Assembly (NCBI RefSeq): GCF_040436345.1 | Contig: NC_133221.1 | Coordinates: 4,477,163 to 4,541,162, forward strand | Source: Pagrus major | Taxonomy: Eukaryota > Chordata > Actinopteri > Spariformes > Sparidae | DNA: 64,000 nt | Reading direction: 5' to 3' | Shown: positions 13,093-24,011 of the stretch, in pieces | Numbering within the stretch: the stretch's first letter is position 1 | Layout of the letters: each line of letters starts with the position of its first letter | The notes under the pieces: model-generated | The model's database searches: none | What the model was told of the DNA's origin: nothing | The model's input: the letters and a program-made list of their open reading frames with translations, nothing else | Translations under genes and position numbers: made by a program

Positions 13093-14186
13093 CAGGGGTG
13101 AAAGTAAGCCGGTACGGTCCGGTACTGCGTACCACTAAAAGATTCAGTGGCGGTACGCAGTACCAGGAAGAGGGGGGAGAGCGGCTGCCTGCTGAAGCCC
13201 TCATTCAGAACCAGTCACGGCCGCACTTTGGGTCAGAAAATAGATCCGCTAGCAATATGCAGTCTTGAACACTACTATGTCTGTTTATAAATTGCTTTTA
13301 ACTCATTCCGAATTGTTTCTGAACTATCCGTGCTGAGTTTTGGTCCATGCTGGACGGAGCCTTGGCCAGACATCTCCCTCTCTTCCTCACGGCTCTTGCC
13401 CTGCTTCTCTCCCCCTCCCCTCGGAGAGCCCGGTGCCTTCGAAACGTGCACAACGTTTAATGTCTTTCCGTTCGTTGTAAAATGTCCCAATTAAAATCAG
13501 TAGGAGAGTAAACAGTTGTGTTTCATGTTATTATATTCAATTTCAACGACACAGAACAACTCGAAAAAAAATTGCTTATGAGCGAACGACCAGATTTCGC
13601 TCAGCAGTACGTGAATGCGCATGCGCGTCTACTTCCGAAACAGAGCGGTTGCTATGGGGATGGCCTCTGTGGAAAATCTTTTAGGTGATGTATTTTGATG
13701 AGGGGTAGATCCACTTTGAGTTTTTGCTCATGACCATCTGTTCTTAATCATTTATGTGATACTTAGTATGTCAGAAAGTCCAAAGACAGAGACTTGTTAA
13801 CTGTTCAGGTATGAAATGAGGATGTTGAAAATGTTTCAAGTTATGAAATTTTCACATAAGCCTGTTAAAAGAGACACTTTAAAATGTTCCAATTTTTATG
13901 TTTATTGAATATCAGTCGTGTTCACGGCAGAAAGTATTCTGGATGTTTATCAATGTTTCATACATGCCAGCACCTTAATAATTAAAATAAATATTTTATC
14001 ATATTGTCAAGTGTTTCTAATGTCTGCCTACTCCACACAGGTAGCCTACAGTAAAATATTGAAATGTTTTTATTTGTTTGGGTTTTGACTTTGCTGTTTT
14101 TAAAATGCATGAAGCGAGAGAGAGAACAATATGAGGCAATGAAGGTTTTGGTAATAGTACCGGCAAGAATTTAAATCTACACCCTG
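13093..14186. mobile_element. Non-autonomous hAT-type transposon with 8-bp TSDs
   Basis: The left end reads CAGGGGTGAAAGTAAGCCGG and the right end, inverted, CAGGGTGTAGATTTAAATTC then TTGCCGGTAC; both are CAGGG-type hAT termini with some divergence. The 8 bp flanking both ends are identical (CAAACAAG at 13,085-13,092 and 14,187-14,194). The 1,094-bp body has no transposase-like frame, so movement must have been supplied in trans. Its interior is GC-richer at the left and AT-rich at the right. Confidence 0.8.
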
Positions 14187-14212
14187 CAAACAAGTCATTT
14201 CACGGGGTTGTG

Positions 14213-14510
14213 GCGCTCCAAAAAAAATTATCCTCTGTTTTAAAGACACTTTTTTCACAATGTTAGCTTACGCCGCAGTGCATCACGTGACGATGTAGTT
14301 ACACGGTTTGGCCACTGCGAAAAATAGCTTCAAAGCCTGGCGCTCTTCCTGGTGGAAGCCAACTGTACATGTACCTTTGAATGTATTGACTCTACCGCCA
14401 TTTTGTAGCTTTTTTTACGGCCCACAATCGGTAACTCCGCAGCCTAATAATAGGAATGACAGACGCAATATAACATTTTACACTTTATTTTGCTCACAAT
14501 CTGACAGTGA
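14213..14510. repeat. Dispersed repeat, copy 2 (segments A then B)
   Basis: Segment A' (14,213-14,345) and segment B' (14,392-14,506) have the same orientation as copy 1 but reversed order. That is what a junction within a tandem array of an A-B unit would give. Confidence 0.7.
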
Positions 14511-15734
14511 ACTGGGCCGAGGCGAACAGTATTAGACACAGCTGTTTCAATGAAAACAATACAACATGGGCTCTTATAGCCAAGTATATGATGGTTAAAA
14601 ATGCAACTAATGAACCCGCAAACGTAAACTTGCATTTCGTCAAGACGCACATCATTCGCACATTCGCGTGAGTTGAAAATGTTGAACTCAGGCAAGAAAT
14701 TTGTGTGACGCTGTGTCGTGAACAGCAATAGAGGAGAGGATAATAATCTCTAATCGTCGCTGTTTGCAGACACCCAGAGCTGTACGATAACACATCTACT
14801 CGTACTGAGACAGGACAAAAAAGGAGCTGGCATGGAGGAAAATGAGCGAGGAAGGCGGACTACGTGGTAAGTCATGGAAATATGTCTCAGCACAGCATAG
14901 CTCTGATTGAACTCCGAACCGAACTCCATTCAGGGAACAAGCATTTTAAAAGTTGTTTGCTTGTCGTCTAGCAGACGAACTGACGACGCATGAATTCAGG
15001 CTTTTTACAAGGCGGCATTATGATGTTATTTCTTTTTATCCATTTATTGCGGTCACAGCGAAATTGCTTTATTTTGGGTTTTATACCGATTTTGCACGTC
15101 CCGTTTCCTCGTCTCAAAGTCTGTGAATTTTTTTATTGAGTTTTCGGTTAAATGTCGGAAATAATGTCTGTGGTTACCACATGCTAAAGACATTTGGATT
15201 TAGATTAAATGGCGTTCATCTGTGAAGTTTAACTTGCCGAACAAATCGTGTAAGTATCACAAAGATTATTTTCAGCGATATTCCAAAATCCAATTAAAAA
15301 AATCTCATAGGCTTTCCGTCGAGGGAACCAGGGCAATGCTAGCTTCCATGTTAGCCTATAAAAATACGTCATCCCTACACGACTCTGTATGGGTCGGGCT
15401 CTAATCAGCAGAAACACCTGATGTGAGTTGTCATGGAGCTGAATCAGGGAATCCCTCGTCTTCCAGATATTACTCAAGACACTACGCTGAGACTGATTCA
15501 TCTCCTGTAATACAGACAGCAGACGCAGCCAAAATCCACCTGCACAATACTTGTTCTAAAACTTCAGCATGCACTCCACAAGCGTCACCGTGTCAAGTTT
15601 TTAAGCTGTAAACAGGAGAGGAGGAAATCGCCTCAGTGCCGTTTATCAGGACGGTGAGACAAGGTAATTAGGGAAACATCGGAGGAAGAGGTCCAGAGGT
15701 CACTTTAATCTGCAGTGTGCAAAAAGAAGCTGCC

Positions 15735-15812
15735 CTCTTACCTCTCTCTCCCCCCTCTCTCTCCCTTTCTTTCTCTCTCCCTCTCTCCCTCTCTCCCTCC
15801 CCCTCTCCCTCT

Positions 15813-15859
<47 letters not shown>

Positions 15860-15871
15860 TGTCTCTCTCTT
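15735..15871. repeat. (CT)n / CTCC tract
   Basis: About 135 bp of polypyrimidine with a pure CT core of about 17 units. Confidence 0.9.
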
Positions 15872-16522
15872 TTTCTCACACTCTGCATTCTCCTCCATAG
15901 CAACACTTCCCACAAAATCCCCTGTCACATTGATCATGATTGATTTTTCACACTCTGCTTGTTACAGATATGGATTTATTTTAAGCATAACACTTGATTT
16001 GAGATGCAGTGCCATACCTTGGCTATCATGCATCATTCCCCTTATATAAATATATATATATATATATGTATGCTATACTGTCCTGCATGTATGGACTGTG
16101 CTCAGTTGTTCGTAATGATCGACCAGGGGGCCATGAGTGCGGCCTAATTGTTTGTTTATAGAGTTTTTCGACCATCGTAACAGCAGGGCAGGAAGCCTCT
16201 CCTGCTCACACTGCTCTCACACGAAGCAGGAACAATTAACGACATTAAAAAACAAACACTACAACTATTTTGTTTAACTTTGAAGACTTTAACACATGAT
16301 TTAAACAATATACATTAACACAAACTGATAATATTCTCTGCAAGTGTAGGTAATGTCTGATTGTATGATGGTACATTGTGTAGGAGGGTCATTTTATGAT
16401 GATTCTGTGTGGGGAAGGAGGGCTGGTGGTAGATGCTAATGAGGTGATCATTTAAAAACAAAAAAAGTCTATATGTTATGTTTTTTCAATATTAATAAGA
16501 GGAGGATTTCATGTCTGCTCAC

Positions 16523-16687
16523 CAGGAGGTCACATTTCTGTTTAATGTTCTGTAAACCTGGTTTCTCCACCTCCTTTCCATTTCCGTCATCCATTTCCTT
16601 TAAGTCCTTTGAACCATTTTCTTCATTTTCCTCATCATCTACAGTCCCCTTATTGTCTGATGCACCCCCACAGCGCACTAAGATGAG
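16523..16687 (-). other. Candidate orphan coding exon
   Basis: On the minus strand a TTTCAG acceptor and a CTG|GTGAGC donor bracket exactly 55 open codons. The product is acidic (VDDEENEENGSKDLKEMDDG). Length is a multiple of three and both phases are 0. No family was recognised and no partner exon was found nearby, so this may be chance. It is not part of marchf9, tspan31 or agap2. Confidence 0.2.
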
Positions 16688-17639
16688 CTGAAATAACCCT
16701 TATTACCACCACTCGTCATGTTCTAAATGTGTTCTCCTGAATGGATCTAAAACTGGCTGTTATTTAACACTATAAATTATAATAAGTGGATATTATTTCA
16801 TATAATATAACTAATTGTCAAGGTTGAGTCACAGTGGCGTAATCTGGACGTTACAATCATTCGGTTGAATCAAGCTTCCTGTCCTTTACCTCACGTGGAG
16901 ATGAAAGATGAGGTGCCGTTTTAAAGAGAAATACCTCTTTAAGACATGAATCCTCTGATTAACTCCCCTGATGGCCTGTACTGCCCTTCCATCTGAGGAC
17001 TAACAACATGCCTCCCTGCTCTGTTTCATTATTGATAGGCCATATTGACCTGTTTGTCTCCCTTCACTGATGAGAATGATTTGCCTTCCTGTTTGTCCTC
17101 GCAGAGCGGTGAGAAGAATCTAGATCCAGATACAGACCCATTTAAAACCACACTGGTTTGTCCCCAACAATCCAGTTCAATCCTGTTCCCTGTGACAGAA
17201 GAGACCCCCACTGTTCATGTAGGATGTTGTAAAAAAAAAAAATCCATATTGGAAAAGGTGATCAGCACAAATGGAAACAGTCTGTGGTGTAAAGGTGCTT
17301 AGGTGCCACGTTATAATAACCATCATTAATAAATGGTGAATTTATAGTTAATCAAACACATGATGTTCGTCATTTTAAAAGATAATTTTAAACGTCGTCT
17401 TGTTTGAACGCTCACGAAAACCCCAAATTTAAACCTTGTAGAGCTGCTCCTGTATATTAGCAGCTCACAGAACTGGCTGACTCACCTTTCACATAACTGC
17501 AGTTGTCAATATGAGCAGATTTATTTTGATCTTCATCGTTTTTAGGACCTTTTCTGTGCCGAGGTGGCGGCCATGTTTGTGTTGATGACGTGTGTTGAGA
17601 CGATGTAGTTCACCGAGCGCTTTAACACAAAACTAGATG

Positions 17640-17825
17640 GTATTTTATCTTGTCTTGAAAATGTATCTTTTAAATTGACAAACATCATATGTGTGATTCA
17701 TGGCACAATTCAAGCAGGATCAAAAAAATGTTTGTCTCTCTCCGTTCACTACCATACAAAGTTTTTCCAAAATAAGGTCCCATGGGGTCCACTGGAAGGG
17801 GCGTGGCTTCAGCTCTCTATAGTTA
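17640..17825. repeat. Dispersed repeat family (ACAAACATCATATGTGTGAT), copy 1
   Basis: It shares TCTTTTAAATTGACAAACAT, TTTGTCTCTC..CGTTCACTACCATACA and AAATAAGGTCCCA with copies at 22,915-23,060 and 48,490-48,610. Confidence 0.65.
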
Positions 17826-18717
17826 TGTCACTGTTATCAAACAATTAAATACTCTATAAACCATTTATTAACATTTGTAAAGGATTATAAACATCAGTTG
17901 AACCTTATAACAGCCACCCAAATAATGTTTATATATGAACTACATAGTATTTTAAACCATTTACAAATTATTATAAACAACAGTTACAACTTAACAATAA
18001 ACAACTGCTTAATAAATAAAGCATTTCATTTTATGGAGAGGAAATTCAAACTCAGTAATATAACAATAATAATAATATAATAATATTTACAATATTAATA
18101 AGGTAATGATACAAACTCAGATATATTTATTAATTATGAGTGAATAAACAAGCTGTTCTCAGAGGAAAACAAGGTCCCAAGAAAGGTGGCAGGGTCCGCC
18201 ACATATAAACAATGTGAAACAGTATAAATTGTGTTGTTCTTTAAGGTCAGTCATGAAAACAAATCAGTCAATGAAGATCTTTCTCTTCTGATTAAAATGT
18301 GTTCCCCAAAAACTACATAATGCACCTTTAAGTTTAATTAAGTTACCCAAATTAATAACACTTAACAATAAGGGCTTAACAAAAGTGTGAGTAGTTACCG
18401 ATGAGCGAGTGAGGGATGAATCAGGAACGACTTGATAGTTAATGAATCATTAATGTTTAATTCCTAAATAAACTGTGATTTGAGGACTGTATGATGATGA
18501 GTTAGTAGAAAACATACAGAAAGATAATAGATTAATGAATCATTAAGTAACAATTAGTTCATAAATATCTGTGAATGGACATACTGACCACTTGAGTGAT
18601 GGATCATGGATCTTAACAAAAATAATCAGTATCTATGAGTGAGTGGGGATGAGGGGACTGTATGTGATTTTCTGTTTTTTGTCTTTTTTTTCTAGTCTCC
18701 CATGTTTGATTTTCAAA

Positions 18718-18862
18718 AGCAAACTAAAATATACCAGTATAGCTGTGATGTATGTTATATAAACTACCTAAGTAGCTTTTGAATGCAGTACTTTTTTTTT
18801 TTTACTATTTTTACAGCATAGCATTGGTGCTTTCACTTAAATAAAAGATCTGATCTCTCACC
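18718..18862. repeat. Fragment of the ACTTAAGTACAG repeat family
   Basis: It contains AAACTACCTAAGTAGCTTTT, AATGCAGTACTTTTTT and CACTTAAATAAAAGATCTGA, matching the distal part of the family. Confidence 0.45.
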
Positions 18863-21323
18863 ACTGAAAGTAGGACTATTATAAGAAACAATTCATTGGT
18901 CCCTCCTGATCTGGAAGCTGCCTTTTTCCTGCCCCCATGCTGAAAAAGCTATACATAATTAGTTCTGCCTATAGGACCGGCCCTTGTAAAGCCCATTCAT
19001 CACAACGCTGTGATATAATGGACCAAATGTTTTAAGATCCTGCCTTCATGCGCTTGCAGAGTCCATGCTATATCTGTAAGAGGACAGATGGCCATCCCTG
19101 TTGGTGCGATTCTCCACAGCTTCTCCAAGCTAATACACCCGGCATATGGACATGCATCACAGGGTGGGGACTGGCACCGGGCCCTCAGGAGAACACGCTG
19201 ACAGGATAGGGGATGCGATATGTGGTGCAGTTTTCTAAAAAATGCTGGTCCTTCGCCACCGGAAACTCTCAAGACCCAAAGCCCTTACCAGGCACATTTC
19301 ACTTACATAATTGTTCCTGCGTCTCAGGAAAATGAACCTGCAGGTGCACCCTGGCAGGGTGCACCCACGCCACAGATTAGGTCACGCCTTTTCTTGAAGG
19401 GGGGGCAGCGGTGATGGTGACAGTCTGCCACGGGCCATTAGGACGAGGGCAGAGGAGCAGTTTATCCTCATTTAGGACAACCTTGGTTGAAAGTTATCAG
19501 GATAATTTCCTTGTGTGTCGTCTCTGTTCTCCTATCAGAGTGTACTTGAGCTCTCCTTCTGCTCTGCCCCCCCACCCCCACATCACTGGACCCATCCCAG
19601 CTGAAGGGATTAATGGCTTCTGAAGGAATATCACAGGGAATCAAAACCTACTGCCTGAGTGAATTAATTTTATAGCTGCCACGTTGATGCTATCCACCTT
19701 CAACTCGCAATCAATCCTCGTGATAGCAGTCACTGGAGAAAGCCACCATTGTTTACAAATTCCCTGCTTGTCTGGAGGTATTTACCCATATAAGAGCAGG
19801 CTGAAATAACAGTCAGTGGTGTAAAAAAGAAATGGCAGCTGCACAGACTCTGTACTGCCATCATGTGGTGAGAGGTGTCATATCTTTAGTGCCATCACAA
19901 CCACAACTCTGTGCCCCTCTGTGACGATGTAACTTCACAGCAGCTTCAAACCGGCCCTTATTGAACTCTGCAATATAAAGATCCACCACTGACTACACTG
20001 GTATTCCTGCTTATTGTAATGAAATTTCATGGAGTATCTTCAAATGCTTCATATCCCCAAATCTGTACAACCTAAGCTAAAAGGTTATATAGGTCAATCA
20101 ACCATTATAAACAATAAAAGTACTGAAATTATGCCAAAGAACATTTTTCTGACATGTTTCTGAATTGGTGTTTTTACTTATCATGATGGTATTTCTCGGA
20201 ATATTTTCAAATGCTCACAACTACAAATTAAACAAAATAAAGCAAAATAAAACAAAAACACACTATGCTCAAAATGACAACTATTTGTGTTGAGTGCTGC
20301 CCGCGGGAGGTCCGATTTTACAGAGCTTAAGAAACATAATAATAACACCATTACACCATTCAAGATTCAATTTGTCATTGTGCTACTGTGCAACATGACA
20401 ACACAGTGAAAATACGGTGGCACGCCCTGATGAAGAAAAGACAATATTTAAAAAAGAGTCATATTTTTAAAAAACTATAAAATTAGGTAGACATGAGGTA
20501 GTTATATGAGAGTAAGACAGAATTCAGAGTGCCAACAATAATAAATAAACAATAACAGGTAAATACCATCATTAGGTCTGAGACCACTTGTTGAAAAACG
20601 TCTACTTTGCATTTGTTTCGATACAAATGATAATATCATCTCAACAATTTGAGTGAAAAGTTGAATCTTTGTGAAAAATGTTCATGAATTTCAGAATATT
20701 TTAGGTACATGTTTGGAGGTGCTTACAGGTGCACTCTGCAGTTTTGCAGAAATGTTCATCAGCAGGAAAAATCTGATGGTTCAACATGACTGAATAAACT
20801 GAAAATAAAACATGTTTCATTGTCTTACTTTGCTTATATTTGCAGGACCCTTCTTTGCCTCCTTGCTGGCTTCAAACAGTGTTCTGGGGACCTTATTCTC
20901 CTCTGAGGACAGCTTGTTTCATAGGTGTCCTTTACACTGGGGACGCTAGGGACATGTCCCCACAACCACTTTAAATGGACAGTTGTGTCCCAATCCCTTT
21001 TTAAAAGCATAATTTGCTGCTTTTAAAAAGGGATTGCTGCCTGATCGTGCTTTGGATGCAACTGATACAGTTTCTGTAGAGCATTTTTTGAGTTACATGC
21101 ACTGCCCCTTTAGAAACCTTTAGTCTAGCCAAGATTTGACACTGAAAAAGACCCTCTTTGCTTTAAATAACAATTCGACTTCTCAAAGCTTCGTTAATTT
21201 CCGAACACTCAAACTTTCTGATTATTTCTGGATGTAAGAAATCTCCAACGTGGTCTCGGACTTTTGGACCCCGCTGTAGAAACTGAAAACAATGAGTCAA
21301 GGGAAGCAGTTTCCAATCGAGGT

Positions 21324-21329
21324 TTTATT
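21324..21329 (-). terminator. Candidate tspan31 polyadenylation signal
   Basis: AATAAA on the minus strand, the first canonical hexamer I noticed downstream of the tspan31 stop. Use of it would give a 3' UTR of about 2.7 kb (21,324-24,011), which would include a dispersed repeat at 22,915-23,060. T-rich sequence follows on the minus strand. No transcript evidence is available. Confidence 0.3.
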
Positions 21330-22914
21330 ATTTGGAAAATTAGGTCTCAAAAAATCAAGATAAATTGAAGAACAAGTGCACACAAATTCAAAGTGAGGTG
21401 TAATATATGGCATAATAATGCTTAAGATCTGTCAAAATGTTTTTGTTTTTTTGTTTTTTTTTACACCAGCGAGAACTCCAAACCAGCAGCAGGTAATCCA
21501 TATCAGCCGACAGATTCAAGTAAGACGATATAATTACAGTTAGTGTTAGTCCTTTAAGTTAAAAGCGATTCAAAAGAGAAAAACACATCTTTAAAAGAGA
21601 GAATTAATGAGCAATGATTCATCAAATGACCAACATCGAGTTCGGCACCAAAAACTTAACATAACTTGAGGCTATCATGTGCATCATCCAACGAAAACTT
21701 AAATAGATCCTGAAAATATTTAACAAGTTTTTTACAAAGCATTTAATAACACTGATGAACGAAAAGGAGCTGATGGCAACAGAGAACATAATTATTCTAC
21801 AGAAGAAATTCAAAATATTAAAAAAGAAAAGAAATGTTGCAACCAAAAGCACATTTTCACAATTAACACTATAAAACAAAATTGGGTTTAAGCGATGAGC
21901 AGTTTTGGCCAAATTTACCCAATTACCTGAAATCAAACAGCACTTATCATTATTACTTTTTTTTTTTTTTTTTTACATTTTTGAGATTTCTTCCAGTTAC
22001 ACAGGAGGTCATGATACGTACCTGAATCCACTTCTCTACAACCAGAATCTACACTAAGCAACATCACTGTGCGACACAAAGGAACAGAGTAAATACAGGA
22101 GGGAGTGGATCATAGAGAGGCGAGGTCCCGACTCCTCTGGCGTTTCCCACGGGACATTATTTCAGAAACAATATGTACAGTAGTCGATGGAAGATGCACT
22201 TTTGATCCCATTTGAACTGTGCCACGAATCACACGTATGTTTGTGAATTAAAAAGATACATTTGCAAATCAAGAAAGTGGCAGAAGTAGTCCAGTTTTGT
22301 GAAACCGTTCTCAACGCAATATACGTCAGCTATGCCAAAATGGCCGTCACGTCAGCACAGAAAAAGCATTTAAAAAGATGGAAATCACAAGAAATCTGGC
22401 CATTTTGACAACTGCAGCTGTGTTAAAGGAGAGTTAGTCTGTGAGCGAGCTAATGTACACTAACAGCTCGACAAGGTTTAAAGGCACAGTATGTAAAAAC
22501 TGGGCACCTGTTGAATTCATACTCAAAACAAACAGGGGGCAGCACATCACCAGAGCAACCGCTAGTTAGCTCAGTTAGCTGTCCTATAAGCTCAAGTACG
22601 CCCAGACTGTGAACTCGGAGCAATGGGGGAGTGTCGGTGCTAACACCGCTAACACAGGAGCCTTTAAAACATTGGGGCTAGCTGGTTAGCATGCTAATTT
22701 CAGTAGCTGTCTCTGCAACACAAAACATAGACTGCTTTGACTGAAACTCTAATATTTCTTCACATTTTGTTGTTAATCTTAGTAATTCCTACATATTGTG
22801 CTGTAATGTTTTGGTGTTAAACAAGCTAACGTCACTAACACGGCTGCTGGGTGTGTATTCTTTAAAATTACATATTTAAGTCTTATATTTCATCAGTTTT
22901 ATGACAAACTGGGA

Positions 22915-23060
22915 CTTTCTCAAGTTTATAAAATATCTTTTAAAATGACAAACATCATATATGTAATTCAAGGAACAATTGTCTCTTTCCGCTCACTACC
23001 ATACATACTTTTTCTGAAATAAGGTCCCACAATGGTCCAACAGAACAGGAGGGACTTCGC
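22915..23060. repeat. Dispersed repeat family (ACAAACATCATATGTGTGAT), copy 2
   Basis: This diverged copy lies within the region downstream of tspan31 and shares ATATCTTTTAAAATGACAAA and CGCTCACTACCATACAT. Confidence 0.6.
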
Positions 23061-24011
23061 CTTTCTATTGTGGCCTTCAAAGACCTCATATATGCAGGCA
23101 AACCTCCCAACAAGAGGAGCAACCACATGGCAAAGAATGACTTCGAAAAGATTATTTACAACATCGAGGCAGCAGTCCATTGGCATCCTAACATCTCTGT
23201 TAAAAGTTAGTTGGCTCAGTTACAGTTCATAAATATTTGAACCAGAATGACTAGCAACTACATCACCTAAAATCTAATCTTGCTTCCTAATCCTGTTAAT
23301 CCGGCATTTGTGGCATCTGGAAAAAACAAAACAAAAAAACATTTACATACAATTCAAAAACTACTTTACAACACACGTCCAGTATGAGCCTTTCTTTCCT
23401 CCTCAGCTGACAACATCACACCGGACATGTTTGGATATACAGTTGTACACATCACCGATAGCACTGACCAGAGGAATATACTTGTTGTTAAAGTGGTGGC
23501 ACTACATTAGAGACGAGAGGGAAAAAATGTCTAGGTGCATACAAGTTAGCTGTCGAGCACTGCACAGTCATTTGATTGGTGCGAGGAATGAAACAAACAA
23601 AGAGGCTGTTTGTCTGTGCAGGCGGAGGACACATGCAGAGATGTCTCATCGCTTGTGAAACTAGCAGGCGGCAATCAGGAGATCTGGTACTCAAATCAAG
23701 GCTGGGTCGCGACACCACACCGCCACACTTGTGGTATCACAAGTTATCCTTTCATACATGAGTGTCCAGGTCTTCCAGCTTGAGCTCTTTCTGACCAGAT
23801 GTTGTAGTTTCTCAGTCTCAGGTGAAGGTGTGTTTTGTTTTGCTTCTCAGTGTTTGTCAGGTGCTACGTGCGCTCGTCCATTCTGTGCTGTTGTCGTTGG
23901 TGTGGCTCTGTATTATATGCCTGAGTGTCTGCCTCTAGGTGTGCGTGATGCTATGTGTACCAGTGTGTCTGAAACTTCATCTATGGCGCTGCACTGTGTA
24001 CGTGGGACAGA

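Larger units (their letters stand above)
14870..21320. other. Intergenic stretch where cdk4 would be expected
   Basis: AT-rich DNA with a CT tract, repeat fragments and short frames only. I looked on the plus strand for protein-kinase motifs (GAYGTVYKA, HRDLKPEN, DFGLAR, WYRAPE) and saw none. A compositionally complex block at 18,900-19,400 contains a 90-codon open minus frame without recognisable homology and may be a conserved non-coding element. Confidence 0.4.

Noticed and set aside
17101..17220. Possible plus-strand exon after TCCTCGCAG
   Set aside because: An acceptor-like and donor-like site bracket an open frame, but the peptide has no recognisable family and the surroundings show no gene; weaker than the minus-strand candidate at 16.5 kb.
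12300..24000. cdk4 coding exons
   Set aside because: Expected from human synteny, but no protein-kinase motif was found on either strand by reading.
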